DNA of 64,000 nucleotides from Halicephalobus mephisto (taxonomy: Eukaryota > Nematoda > Chromadorea > Rhabditida > Panagrolaimidae), in the NCBI GenBank assembly GCA_009193035.1, contig SWDT01000014.1, positions 62,001 through 126,000 on the forward strand. The letters run 5' to 3'. Within the stretch, counting starts at the first letter, position 1, and every line of letters starts with the position of its first letter. Shown piece by piece: positions 21,955 through 34,100 of this stretch. The translations under genes were made by a program, and so were the position numbers. The notes beneath the pieces were generated by a model. It saw only the letters and a program-made list of their open reading frames with translations, searched no databases and was not told where the DNA came from.

Positions 21955-22917
21955 TGTTTTTCAAAAGCCCTCTGTGTCGTCGATATCTGCTGTTAGATTA
22001 CTATCTTCTGATAATACTCATTCTGGTTTAAATCTCCAAGAAATCAAGGACAAAGTCCAACGATCCAATGATTACTTCAGTCAATATATCGAAGAATACT
22101 ACGAAGAGGAAGAGCCAGAAATTGTCGAGGACATCGAGAGAGAAGTCATTGAAACAGAACCGGTTCCGAAACCGGCAAAAACAAGTATCGAGGAAGTCAC
22201 AATGGAAGAGGTAGTTGAACTTCTTCAAGAACATCGAGCTCAAAATATTACCTCAATCGAAGTCCCACCGGAACGAGGTCCTCATCCATATGTGGTGATT
22301 TGCTGTCCTTACAACAATCGACACTCGGAAGCTTTGATTCAAACAATACGAAAACACATCAAAACATTATATCATTTCGATGTAGGTTCATGACCAATAT
22401 TTTCATAGCAGCCCATGTCCCGCGAATTCTCTGGGCGTTGCGATTTTTGAATATCTACTAGTACTTTCATATGTGACTTAGCTCTTGAGGGCGAACAGAA
22501 ACTTTTACATCCTATATGATCCGCAAGTTTCTATATTTGGACAGAATATAGTTCCAAAATATTGAGTTCAAAATTGTGCAAGATTATGAAATTATCACCC
22601 CCGAAAAATCGAAATTGTCACGTGGACTGCTATTGCTTCTAAAAACCTAGAAATTCGCATCGAGATAATTTCATAACAACACTGTTTTAATTTATGATAA
22701 TGTGATTTTTAAATTTCAGGACAAGATGATGCCTAGACACAATAAAATCACAGCTGGCTGGGTGATTTTTGACATGAGGAATGTTGTACTGCACGTTATG
22801 GCTGAAAATGTTCGAGAAAAGTACAATTTGGAATCTCTTTACACTGGCTCGGAAGAAGATTCAACGCTGTCAGATGACGCTATTCCTCCACCAAAAGAAA
22901 AAGCCAGTTCTTTTTGA
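21896..22917 (+). CDS. Mitochondrial ribosome assembly factor, MALSU1/RsfS (Iojap) family
   Basis: Two exons (21896-22381, 22720-22917) give 227 residues. The first 38 ([20 protein letters not shown] onward) lack acidic residues and are rich in Arg, Ser and Leu, as expected for a mitochondrial presequence. An acidic linker follows. The RsfS domain starts at about residue 100 (TMEEVVELLQEHRAQNITSI) and continues across the intron to AGWVIFDMRNVVLHVMAENV and REKYNLESLY, the signature end of the family. RsfS/MALSU1 binds L14 of the large subunit and keeps immature or resting subunits from joining. The only upstream in-frame ATG lies inside the last cyclophilin exon, so the presequence overlaps cyp-10 coding by 59 nt. 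No other in-frame ATG occurs before about residue 103, so a downstream start would lose the targeting signal. Confidence 0.85.
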
Positions 22918-23181
22918 TTGTACTACTATCAAGGGGATTTTGTACTGTTTTCTAATGGGTTTATTTTGTTTGTTAGGTCTTGTTTGATGTGGACAATGAG
23001 CTCTGGCCTTCTCTGTTTTTTCTGGAGGACTAGTTTCCTGAAACTTTGCAGGTTGGTTCTTAGTTTCAAAAACCGGTCAGAAGAGATTTGAGTCTTGACC
23101 GCGAAAGAGATCAAGCAAAGGCGGAGAAAAAAGAGAGGGTTTTAAAAGAACAGAGAAACTGTCATTTGAGTAGGTTGAGTA

Positions 23182-25663
23182 ATGACAATGGCTCTCATCC
23201 GACAGATTGTGGTCTTTGCTGGATTTTATTTATTTGTTGTCTCTGCTGTAAGTTGGATTTAAATAAAAATTACTTTGTAAAATGGATATATGAGATTAAT
23301 TTTTTTCGTTTTACAGTAATCCCTAAAGAATTAATTTGTGCAATTTCCAAAGATTAAAAGTTTTTAAAAAAGTTGGAAAAAATTGATTTTGGAGTTACTG
23401 TAGGATTTTTAAAGTAGAATAAAGTTGGTTTTGGGAATTACAGTAATCCGTTAGAAGGAAGTTATTTTTCAAATTTTTACAGTAATTTCGGAATTATATT
23501 TTAAAATTTTTTTGAATAAATTATATTTTAAAAAAATTATGACTTTATTGTGCTTTAAATAGTACACTAAGATTAACTTTGTAGGATTACTTTGAAATGT
23601 AAAAAATTAATTTTTCACGTACATCCCTGGTGACCTTTTTATTGATCCTTGTACTTTTTAATTTTTTCGAAAATAAGGAAACAAAAGTAATTTGGAATGT
23701 TTTAAATTCTATTCACGTTTTTGGTTAATTTTGTTTTTATAGATTTAGTAAAAATTTTAATTTATTAAAAAAAAATAGTTTTAAATTTGTCAGTCCCTGG
23801 ATTATTGCCGCTGGCATTGGAGGCCAATTACGCAAGCAAGGGCTTTTGTAAGAGGCTTCTGTGTCTTGACTCAATCAATCTCGAGCCAATTTTGCCAGAG
23901 GCAAGCAAGCTCTCTTTGCTAATTGTAATTTCGGATGCGCATAAATAAAGCTACGGTTAGTGTCCAATTTGAAACTTGCCGGAATAATGAAGATGGGAAA
24001 GGAACGAATTTTGTATTGACATTCAATTCATTAAATAAAATTATTTAGAATGAGACAGTTCAAGCAGCTTCTGAAGTCCAACTTGAAGGTCAACAAATTC
24101 CACAATTCACAACTGCTCCACAATGTAAATGCAAAGATATCGATGCATGTACAGAAGACATGTTGAACAAAATGACAAAGTGTAAAGCTTCGTAAGTTTT
24201 TAAAGGAGGAAGTCAGTTTTGTTAACCAAGGACCGAATTTCGCGTCGGGACCAGAGTTAATTTCCCTGCTTTCCTGATACACTAAAACGATAAAAGTATC
24301 ATAAACAGTTTGTCAAAAGTCATTTTTTAAATTTCCCGCCATTTGGCAAAGTGTCAATTAAGTTTAAAATTTTTGGCAAAGTGTTTCGAATGCCACAAAT
24401 ACCGTAATTTTTGTTATTTTTATTGAATTTTTTATTTTTAGTCCGAAATGTGAGAAATACCTCACAAGTATCGGAGATGCGAACAAGATCCGCTCTTGTT
24501 TGGACAAGGAACACTCCGACATGAAGAAACTCGAAGATTGCGTTAAATCCAAAATCGGACCTTTGGGATGCACTAATGACGAAATTCCTGCAAATTTGAC
24601 GATTCCATTGATTCCTGTCATTGAAGCTCCAGAAGTTTTCGAAACTGAAGGAGACGAAAGCTTCCCCGAAGTGCCGATGGCGGCTCCTCCGAGCGACCAA
24701 CCCCAGGGACCTCCAGAATTGACCCAATTTCTGATGTGTGTCGACCAGTGTTCCATGGCTGAAGCTTCTGGTGCTCAACGTAGAAGAAAGAGATCCCCTG
24801 TTAACTGTGCTTTCAAGTTACGGTAAGTTTGAGTGAAATTTTTGATAAAAATTTTAAAAAAAATTCAAATTAAAGTATATTTTAGAAATATTTTCAATCA
24901 TTGTGAAATTTTTTGATTAAAATTGTAGAAGATTTTCAAACCTTAGATATTCTTGAAGAATTTTTATTTTTCCGGAATTGTGTGGCAATTTCTAAACCTC
25001 CTTGAAATTCTGTGAAAATTCCTAAATCTTTAAGAATTTGAAGATTTTAAAATTTTCTGAAATTTGCAAAAACTTTTGGAATTTTCTACAATTTATAAAA
25101 ATTTTTGAAGGTTTTTAAAATTCTGAAATGTTCAAAAATTACAAAAAAGATTTTAAAATTTATAAAAATTTCTAATTTTCTAGAATTCTGAAATCTTCAA
25201 AAATTACAAAAAGGATTTTAAAATTTATAAAAACTTTTGAAGGTTTTTAAAATTTTGAAATCTTCAAAAATTACAAAAAAGATTTTAAATTTTTAGAACT
25301 TTCAAGACTTCTGTAGAAATTTCTGAAATCTGATGGCGGATATTGGAACTTTAAAAAATTTCGCAAAAGTTTCTAGACGTTCGGAATCCAGAAGATTCTT
25401 AAAACTGACATCTGAAACTTTTAAATTTTTCCATAATGTGTCGAAATTCGTGTTAAAATTACTTTTGCAAAAATGTTCATTTTTAATTTTTTAAATAATG
25501 TGATTTTTACGTTTTCAGTTGTGCCTTGGCTCCTCCGGACCAGAAGGTCCAAGATGCCTTTTTGCAGTGCGAAAAGGACCTCGGAATCGAGCCCCTCCAG
25601 AAGTTCAAGGACTCCTGCAATTGCCTCAAAGACGCGGGTGTCAACATGCAGTGCCCCAACTAA
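23182..25663 (+). CDS. Secreted Cys-rich protein with internal furin-type site, unknown family
   Basis: Four exons (23182-23247, 24049-24191, 24442-24822, 25519-25663) give 244 residues. Exon 1 is a clean signal peptide (MTMALIRQIVVFAGFYLFVVSA). The mature part carries CKC, then C..C..C spacings over residues 50-115 (CTEDMLNKMTKCKAS, CEKYLTSIGDANKIRSC). A Pro/Glu-rich linker follows, then CVDQCSMAEASGAQRRRKRSP with a furin-type RRKR, and a second Cys block ending CNCLKDAGVNMQC. About 15 cysteines suggest several disulfides. All phases fit. I do not recognise the family; nematode genomes have many such secreted proteins. The furin site hints at a two-chain mature form. Intron 1 is about 800 bp and includes a GC-richer island at 23790-23960 that I cannot explain. 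Confidence 0.72.
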
Positions 25664-25833
25664 TTCCATAAACTCTGGTCAAAAGGATTATACTAATCTT
25701 GAAAAATAAAAATTTCAACTTTTAATTTGGGTAATTTTGAAAAATGAAAAACGTGGGCTTCGAGATGGAGAACCAAATTGGCATCAAGTTGCTTTTTTTA
25801 CGTTTTTTCAGTTGCAATATATTTATTTTAAAA

Positions 25834-26058
25834 ATGGACGAATCGATGAATCTGACTGATTCTCGAAATTTTGACGCAGGAAAAACAGTTATTGAAATTA
25901 ATACTTATTTGTATATTCCTTTTATTTTGTTCGTTTTCGGAGCACCTATGGTGTTCGTCGGATTCTTGTGTTACTTACAACATCGATCAAAGCAACTACA
26001 CAGAAGGGAATGGGAAAGATTGAATAATAGGAGGCTTTCGAGGCGAGTTATTCACTAA
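25834..26058 (+). CDS. Small single-pass membrane protein, unknown
   Basis: The ATG lies 22 bases after a TTTTTTCAG acceptor. The 74-residue product has a short outer part with one NLT sequon, a membrane segment (YIPFILFVFGAPMVFVGFLCYL) and a strongly basic tail (RSKQLHRREWERLNNRRLSR), so the N-terminus would be outside. It starts 170 bp after the stop of the preceding gene, a spacing suitable for a nematode operon. A GC-AG splice from about 26041 to an exon at 26973-27036 would replace the last four residues with QSGIYTGRSALSKFEREERL; that phase fits but is unproven. Confidence 0.5.
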   Translation: MDESMNLTDSRNFDAGKTVIEINTYLYIPFILFVFGAPMVFVGFLCYLQHRSKQLHRREWERLNNRRLSRRVIH

Positions 26059-26109
26059 TACTCAAAGAATCGGAAAAAGTAGAATTAAGCTACTTGCGAC
26101 ATTCGGAAC

Positions 26110-26900
26110 ATTTTGCCAAGAAATATAAAACCGCTGAAATTAATTTTGGCGAAATGTTCTGAAAGTTGTTTTCGTTATAAAATTTAAAAAATAATGAATT
26201 TTACATTAAATGCATTTTTTAAGATTTCGAAATTTTGGAACATTGTAAAAAATATAGAATTTTATATTTTTGGCGAAATGTTCTGGATATTTTTTTCGTT
26301 ATAGAAGTCAAAAAATGATGAAATTTACATTAAATACATTTTTTAAGATTTTATATTTTTAGTGAAATGTTCTAAATGTTTTTTCATTATAAAATTAAAA
26401 AAGGATGAAATTTACATTAAATACATTTTTTAAAGATTTCGAAATTTTGGAACACTATGCCAAAAAAAATATAGAATTTTATATTTTTTGGCAAAGTGTT
26501 CTGAAAGCTGTTTTCGTTATAGAATTAAAAAAAAGATAAAAAAAATAATGAATTGTACATTAAATACATTTTTAAGATTTCGAAATTTTGGAAAATTGTA
26601 AAAAATATAAAATTTTATATTTTTGGCGAAATGTTCTGAATATTTTTTCGCTATAAAACTTAAGAATAATAAAAAATAATATAAATGACATCAGATTGAT
26701 TTTGTTAAAGATTTTTAAATTTTGGAACACTGTCAAAAAAAAATTTTCGAAATTTTCAATTTTTTGAAAAGTGTTCCGGATACTCTTTTTTACAGAAATT
26801 AGGAATACTAAGAAAATGATAAATTTGACATTAAGTATCTTTCGCCAAGGATTTTAAGATTTTAAAACACTTAAATAAAAAGTGAGAAATTTTTAAAAAT
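26110..26900. repeat. Degenerate tandem repeat, about 120 bp unit
   Basis: Phrases of the type GGCGAAATGTTCTGAA, ACATTAAATACATTTTTTAAG and TTCGAAATTTTGGAACA recur in order about six times. Copies are quite diverged. Confidence 0.75.
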
Positions 26901-27078
26901 TGCTTTCATATAGCGTTTCGGATTTCGTTTTTATCATCAATGCCTTCTAATCCTCTAATTCCCCGTTTTTAGTCAGTCAGGGATCTACACCGGCAGATCG
27001 GCCCTCAGCAAATTCGAAAGAGAAGAACGACTCTGAATTTTACTTTTTAATTTTCACAAATTTGTTAACGAAATAAAC

Positions 27079-27300
27079 TTGATTTTCTCAGATTTTACAT
27101 TTTTACATTTTTTTACATTTTTACATTTTTATATTTTTATATTTTTTATATTTTTTATATTTTTTATATTTTTTATATTTTTTATATTTTTTATATTTTT
27201 TATATTTTTATATTTTTTATATTTTTTATATTTTTTATATTTTTATATTTTTTATATTTTTATATTTTTTATATTTTTTATATTTTTTACAGACAAAAAA
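27079..27300. repeat. TTTTTATAT microsatellite
   Basis: Long run of TTTTATAT/TTTTTATAT units of 8 to 10 bp. The apparent Phe/Ile protein in this frame is an artefact. Confidence 0.95.
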
Positions 27301-27489
27301 GCTGAAAATTAAGGAACAAAGGATCCGGCCCGTTGGAACAAACAAAAGAACTGCTCCAAATCGGCACAATGAGCTTCCACAAGTCTTCTTTGTTGTATTT
27401 ATTACAACACTGGACGAGAAATTGCATTTCATTTTTGGTAATTTACAAAGAAATAAAGTTTTCGTTCTAAGAAACAAAGTTAAAATTCC

Positions 27490-28350
27490 ACTTGATTTTT
27501 GAATTTTATTGGAGCGGTTTTTTGGATAGTGACTTTGACAAGTTGAGTAAAAATTAAATAGTGTTGAAAAAATTAGTCACTATCCTAAACTTCATTGGAG
27601 CGGTTTTTTGGATAGTGACTTTTGACAAGTTGAGTGAAAATTAAATAGTGTTGAAAAATTAGTCACTATCCTAAACTTCATTGAAGCGGTTTTTTGGATA
27701 GTGACTTTGACAAGTTGAGTAAAAATTGAATAGTATCCAGAAATTAGTCACTATCCAATTTTATAAAGATTAATTTTTGGATGGTGATTCTGACAGCTCT
27801 AGTAAAAATTAAATAGTACCTATACTTCTCCAAAATTTTCAAAATTAGTCACTATTCGGATTTCTAACAGAGCGGTTTTTTGGACAGTGACTTTGATGGC
27901 TTTAATTAAAACTTGGATAGTGTCCAAAATTAATTGCTATTTTTTTACTGGAATCATTTTTCGGATAGTAACTGAAGAGATAATAGAATCATTACTTGGA
28001 AAATAAAATGGATAGTGATTGAAGAATTTTAAATACAATTGAAAGCGGACACTATCCAATTTTTATTGAAACTGTTTTTGGATAGTGTCCGAAATTTAGT
28101 CACTATTCATTCCTCGTTGGAGCTGTTTTTGAATAGTAACTGAAAAGAGATTTCTAGTCACTATCCACAAGGAAAAAATGGATAGTGACTGATAAAAAAC
28201 TCCAAGTCACTATCCAAAGAAACCTCTATAGTGACTAGGGATTTATAATTATATTTCAAAATAGACACTATCCAGATGCTATTAAAACTGTTTTTGGATA
28301 GTAACTTTGGCAGCTCTAAGAAAGTCCATGGATAGTGTCCAAAATTAATC
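27490..28350. repeat. GGATAGTGAC repeat block 1
   Basis: Many copies of GGATAGTGACT and its complement AGTCACTATCC alternate at 20-60 bp. The first three units (near 27509, 27593 and 27679) are about 85 bp apart and nearly identical; later ones are degenerate. The words between them also recur (TTGGAGCGGTTTTTT, GACAGCTC). No protein is encoded. Confidence 0.9.
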
Positions 28351-28390
28351 AGTATTTAATTTTTAAATTTTCAAACAAAAGTTAAAATAG

Positions 28391-28600
28391 TTGTTTCAAA
28401 TTGTAAAAGTTATTTATCCCTCGAAAACTGAGCACAGTCCCACTGCTTTCGTTTCCCTTCCAGCAATCCAAAGTCCTCAACATCCAGAGGTCATTTTATG
28501 GTTTCCAGTCAGAAAAGAAGAGTTCATAGATTTCGAGTGGGTTTGTAAATTATTTTTCAACAATTTTGAATTTTTTATAATTTTATTATATTGCTAATAA
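28391..28600. other. Island between repeats, possible exon
   Basis: A GC-richer island holds a good acceptor (CCCTTCCAG at about 28466) and an open stretch ending at a GTTTGT donor near 28552 on the plus strand. I found no partner exon, so I do not call a gene. Confidence 0.2.
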
Positions 28601-28679
28601 GAACAAGTAAAAACCATTTAATAAAATTGTAGAAATTGTAATTAATAATAATTACATTTTATAAAAATTAGAAATCTTA

Positions 28680-29035
28680 GTTAAAAAATTTTATAAAATT
28701 GTTTCGACGCGAATTTTCGAAGTTTTCCAGTCAGGACCAAAGTTGTGAAAATTCAGTATTTTTATTTATTTTAAAAGTTTCGAAATTATATTTTATAAAA
28801 ATTAGAAGTATTAGTTGCAAAATTTTATAAAATTGTTTCGACGCGAATTTTCGAAGTTTTCCAGTCAGGACCAAAGTTGTGAAAATTCAGTATTTTTATT
28901 TATTTTAAAAGTTTTGAAATTATATTGTATAAAAATTAGAAGTATTAGTTAAAAAATTTTATAAAATTGTTTCGACGCGAATTTCTGAAGTTTTCCAGTC
29001 AGGACCAAAGTTGTGAAAATTCAATATTTTTATGT
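28680..29035. repeat. Tandem repeat, about 133 bp unit, three copies
   Basis: GTTTCGACGCGAATTTTCG occurs at 28701 and 28834, and a variant at 28969, each followed by GTTTTCCAGTCAGGACCAAA. The spacing is 133-135 bp. Confidence 0.9.
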
Positions 29036-29559
29036 TTCTAGAAGCTGCATAAAAATATCCAATTGATTTTGGAAAATTTCAGAATCTTAATGATGCTTTG
29101 TAATTTCATCCAAGTACCGTAATCATGGAAGCCTTTCAAAAACGAGCTTTTTTTGGCTTGTTTACAAAAATGCCAAAAATTGCCCAAGATCGATAAAAAC
29201 GCATTTCTGCACTGACTGTAATCCTTCTTTTCTAGCATTTCTAATAACTCTCCATAAAGCCAAATCCAATCTCAAAGGAAGCCCCACAACGTTATTCGAA
29301 AACTGTTTCGTCGCTTTTTTCAAAGAAATATTTCTCTGACTATCCCTAATTCGATCCTTTGGAAAAAAGTTTTACGGTAGACTGCTTAGAGTAGATTTAT
29401 TTTCTTTGTCTGGATCAGGCAGTCGTCCAGACTCGGCCAAGTACCCTCTTTTGTCAACAGAGCCCACTCACAGTGCCATGTACCCTCTTTCATTACAGCC
29501 TCAGGCGGTCTATTCACATTCAGTCAAGCGATATCTTTTTTAAATAAGTCGATTTTAAA

Positions 29560-31090
29560 TTTAAAATTCATCCAGTAAGTTAGTATTTTTCATTTTTGCA
29601 AAAATTAGACGACTTTCGAAAAAAACGATTTTTTGCTTAATTAACTAAAAAAATTTCGAAACCAAAGTTGAAAAATTTTAAGATTTCAAAAAAGAATTTT
29701 TATCGAAAATTATTATTTTCGAAAATTTCCTACTGAGATTTATAACGAAAAAATTCAAAAAAATAAATTTATTTAATAAATTAATATTTTTATTTTTTAT
29801 AAAAAGTAAAAAATTCTTCTCGGGACCAAAATTGGAAAGTTTTAGAATTTTTAGAATAAAAATAACAAAATTTCGAAAATAAAAAAAATTTATTTATTTA
29901 AAAAATTGATATTTTTATTTTTTATAAAATTTAAAAAATAACAAAATTTCGAAAATATTTTAAAAAAATGAATTTATTTAATAAATTGACATTTTTATTT
30001 TTTATAAAAATTAAAAAATTCCTCCCAGGACCAAAAGTTAAAAAAGTCTTACAATATTAGAAAAAAAAGGATTTCAATTTTCAGACAGTTTTTTAAAGTT
30101 GATTATTGTTCACAATTTTGTGCTGTCTCGCAGCGAAAATTCGATTATTTTTCGTTCACTTTTTGCCACAAATTTCGGCGGGAAAAAAGTTTTTCAAATT
30201 TTTAAATTTTATTTTATTTTATTTTTTCGCTACAATTGTTTATTTTTTGGAAATTTCTTATTTCCGGTTTTTTAAAATTAATCCTGACTGGAAAATTTGT
30301 ACACTTGACTAGATTTCCATTTGAGAGTTTTTATTTTTTTTTTTTTTGAAATTTTCGAAATTGGTCTTTAATGGAAAATTTGTAAATTTTATTGTTGAAA
30401 TTTTTAGATTTAAAATTTGGAAATAAATCCTGAATGGAAATTTTATATTTCATTAGTTTTTTGAGTTTTTGTTTTGTTTATCTTTTAACCTGAGATTTTC
30501 GAAATTGGTCCCAACTGGAAAACTTTTGCACTTAAGTAGTTTTCTTTTTGAGAGTTTTAATTTCAATTTTAATTTCTTCAGATTTTCGAAATTGGTCTTG
30601 AGTAGAAAATTACTATATTTTATTTTTTAACTTTTTTTCGGAATTTCTACAATAAAAATTTGGAAATTGGTCTTGAATGGAAAATTTACGGATTTTATTA
30701 CTGAAATTTTCCAACTTAAGATTTTCGAAATTGGTCTTGAGTGGAAAATTACTATATTTTGGTTTTAAATTTCTGCAATAAAAATTTGGAAATTGGTTTT
30801 GAATGGAAAATTTACGGATTTTATTATTGAAATTTCCAAAGTTGGTCTTGAGTGGAAAATTACCATATTTTACTTTTCAATTTCTTTTCGGAATTTCTAC
30901 AATAAAAATTTGGAAATTGGTCTTGAGTGGAAAATTTACAAATTTTATTATTGAAATTTTCCAACCTGAGATTTTCGAAATTAGTCTTGAGTGGAAAATT
31001 AGTGTATTTTATTTTTTAATTTCTGCAATAAAAATTTGGAAATTGGTCTTGAGTGGAAAACTTGTGGACTTGAGTAGTTAGTTTTCTCTC
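29560..31090. repeat. AT-rich degenerate repeats (GAAATTGGTCTTGAGTGG)
   Basis: From 30350 the phrase GAAATTGGTCTTGAGTGGAA returns about every 60-110 bp. The part before it is low-complexity A/T. Short frames in this region are translations of the repeat. Confidence 0.8.
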
Positions 31091-31156
31091 GGAGAGTTTT
31101 CAATTTTCTTTATCTACGCACGTTGCTCTTGTGGATTTACTAATATCTCTTTTGTC

Positions 31157-31429
31157 TTAAGCTTTTTGTAAGAAGCCATATTCGGCAAACTGTCGTAACA
31201 GAAATCCGTCTTTGATGAGATTTCCAAATGTCGGTCCATCGTGTTTGCCGAAAAACGCCGAGAGCAATTGGACAAGCTGGGTCCGTGCCATGTGAGAGAG
31301 TTTTGTACACAAACCAGTCCACTGCCAGTCTGTCCATTTTGATATTGCCTCGAGGGCCTCAATTGAAAGCGAATGCCACTGGACTGTTGCCGCGTATTCT
31401 TTGTATAGTGAGTATCGATAATGCTTCCC
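31157..31429 (-). CDS. Possible orphan terminal exon
   Basis: A GC-richer island carries a 91-codon open stretch on the minus strand, from a CTAG acceptor at 31430 to a TAA at 31157. It reads like ordinary protein: Trp, Leu and charged residues are mixed, for example SIEALEAISKWTDWQWTGLC and MARTQLVQLLSAFFGKHDGP, ending GFLLRQFAEYGFLQKA. I recognise no domain and found no upstream exon on this strand. It may be a fragment of a decayed gene or an exon of a gene with long repeat-filled introns. Confidence 0.3.
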   Translation of the reverse strand, partial: GKHYRYSLYKEYAATVQWHSLSIEALEAISKWTDWQWTGLCTKLSHMARTQLVQLLSAFFGKHDGPTFGNLIKDGFLLRQFAEYGFLQKA

Positions 31430-31499
31430 CTAGGCTCCAATTTGTCCAAACAAACATGATACTATCCGAGAAATGGGATTCTGAGGGAGTTATAAGAAG

Positions 31500-33130
31500 G
31501 AAAATGTGATTTTTAGAATCGTAGACACTATCCTAAGGAAGTGCGAATTTTAAGCCGCTATCCATGAATGGCATTGAAGATGGTTTCAGATGTCTAATAA
31601 GGTTTTTCAACAGTGTTTGCTCTAGTCACTATCCTAAGGAAGTTTTGTAATTTTATAGGCACTATTCGAGATTACTGTAAAAACTCTTTTTGAGGGTCTG
31701 GAAGATTCCGGATAATTTCTACTTTTAGTCACTATCCAAAATTGGTAGTAGAGTTCTAGCAAAAATCGTAGATAGTGTTTGCTCTAGTCACTATCCTAAG
31801 GAAGTTTTGTAATTTTATAGTCACTATTCGAGATTACTGTAAAAAATTTTTTTGAGGGTCTGGAAGATTCCGGATAATTTCTACTTTTAGTCACTATCCA
31901 AAATTGGTAGTAGAGTTCTAGCAAAAATCGTAGATAGTATTTACTTCAGTCACTATCTTAAAAAAGTTTTGTAATTTTATAGTCACTATTCGAGATTACT
32001 GTAGATTCTTTTCACAACTGCAATAAAATACTTGAATAGTTTCTACTTTCATTCCTAATCCCAGAGGAATTATGCAAGTTTTAAGTCACTATCCGAATTG
32101 CTGTCAGAGTTGTTTTCAGAGTTTTAATAAGGTATTTGGATAGTGTTTACTGCCAACCACTACCCTAGAGAATTTTTGTAGTCTTCAAGTCACTATCCGG
32201 AATTTATTAAACTTTTTATCCGTTCCAATAACTTATTTGGATAGTGTCTATTTTCAGTCACTATCCATGAATCCAAATTGAGATTTCTGATCCGATTTTG
32301 TGAATTATAATCTCGGTATTTTTGCTCTTTTGAAATTCCCTAAAGCATTAGTTTTTGCTTTCCCCCTCTCGACAACTACAATAATAAATTGGATAGTAAC
32401 TCATTTTTCCGTTTCTCAAATTACAAGTTAGCCTTTGGATAGTAACAACTACGATTTACACTCATTGCCTGAGGGGGCAGCAAAGCATTTATATTTTTTT
32501 TTAAACTTAAAAAAAGAAAAAATTGAAGATAGTTATTGTTTTAAAATTTACTGAAGGTACTATTTGGATAGTGACTGAAAATGTCCCTAAAATTAGTACC
32601 TTGATAGTGACTTCGATGAGGAAATGGATAGTGTCTAGAAGTCAATTACCACTTTACGCTTTTATCCAATTGAAGACTAACATACTGCTCGGAAATTAGT
32701 CATCGTTTTTAGCTGAACCCGTCGGAAGTTGACAAGAGTCATTAAAAATAAACACTATCCACTTGGCAGCTGCAGAAACTTGGATAGTGTCCAAAAAATC
32801 ATTTTCCAATTTTTTCGAATAATAATTTCGAAAAGTTCAATGAAAGTAATGAAAGTGTTCGTTTTCAGTCACTATCCATCTGGAGCTGTTTTTTGAATAG
32901 TGACTTCGAAAAGTCCAATGATAGTGTTCATTTTCAGTCACTATCCAATTTTTATTTAAATCATTTTTTTGGGTAGCGATTATGCTTCACTTGTTAAGAA
33001 CCACTAAAAATGCTTATTTTAGTCACTGTTAAATTTTTACTGGAACTGTTTTAGTGGTTTTTACAACTTCATCAAGAATCAATAGTGTCCACTTTTAGTC
33101 ACTAAATTTTTCCATTAAAATTTTTCTTCA
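31500..33130. repeat. GGATAGTGAC repeat block 2
   Basis: Dense GGATAGTG/CACTATCC words on both strands. Between 31612 and 31940 two almost identical copies of about 164 bp lie in tandem (from GTGTTTGCTCTAGTCACTAT), followed by a partial third. Confidence 0.9.
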
Positions 33131-33424
33131 TACAGTGTCCCTTTTTCCACCAATTTTATTCCAGTTCTTTTCAAACTGCTGTTGGAGTCCTTACTAGTCA
33201 TTTCTCATCCAGAACAGTCAATGTCAAGTCCAGAGGAAGCTTTTCTGCGCAGGACAGTCAAATTGAAGGCGTGGTTTTTCATGCATGTTTCTCGCGTGAA
33301 GGCTTGAATTTGAATTTGAATGAGTCCTCAGGACATGGGAAAGACGAAACCTGTAAGTCTGATTACCCTTCTCTTTGAGTGATGAATTCAGGAGAAAATT
33401 TTGACTGTTCTTTCGAATTTTGTC

Positions 33425-33600
33425 CAAAAATAAATACAGTACTTTTTATCTAAAAATAAATACAATATTTTTTGTCCAAAAATAAATACGGTATTTTTTA
33501 CCCAAAAATAAATACAGTATATTTTATCTAAAAATAAATTCAGTACTTTTTGTCCAAAAATAAATACAGTACTTTTTATCTAAAAATTAATACAGTAATG
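33425..33600. repeat. Short tandem repeat, about 28 bp unit
   Basis: The unit CCAAAAATAAATACAGTA with TTTTT runs repeats about six times. Confidence 0.9.
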
Positions 33601-34100
33601 CATTCTGAAAACCACTAAAGGTCTTGTAACGAATGTTATTTTTTATATTTTTTCATTATTTTTTGTATGTTGTTTTTTACAAGATGTTTGGAAAATTAAA
33701 ATTCAGAACTGCTCTTATTCGTCAAATACTGTATGAGTTTTAAGAATTTCTTTTATTTCAACATCCAGATGCCTTATTTTATTCGTTATAGAGAATGACT
33801 AATTTCAAAGCGGTTTTTAAAAGATAATCGAAATCTGAAAAAATTCCTTCTATATCGTAAATATAGTTTTTATATTTTGATTCTTTGCTCCAAAGTTCAC
33901 TTAATTCATGTCTAAAAAATATTTTTTGTTATTATTAAATAAATATTATTTTTTGGCGTTTTGTTCCAAAGTTCGTTTGACTTATTTATAAAAAACAAAA
34001 GTGTTCTCTTGATGCCACGAAAGCTACTTTAAATCGTAGTATTTTGTTCCAAAATGTATTTAATTCATTTCTAAAAAGAAAAGTGTTCTCTAATATTGTC

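Noticed and set aside
27079..27312. 77-codon Phe/Ile frame
   Set aside because: Microsatellite translation with no other support.
31228..31509. 93-codon plus-strand frame
   Set aside because: It runs into the GGATAGTGAC repeat and has no splice context; the opposite strand reads more like protein.
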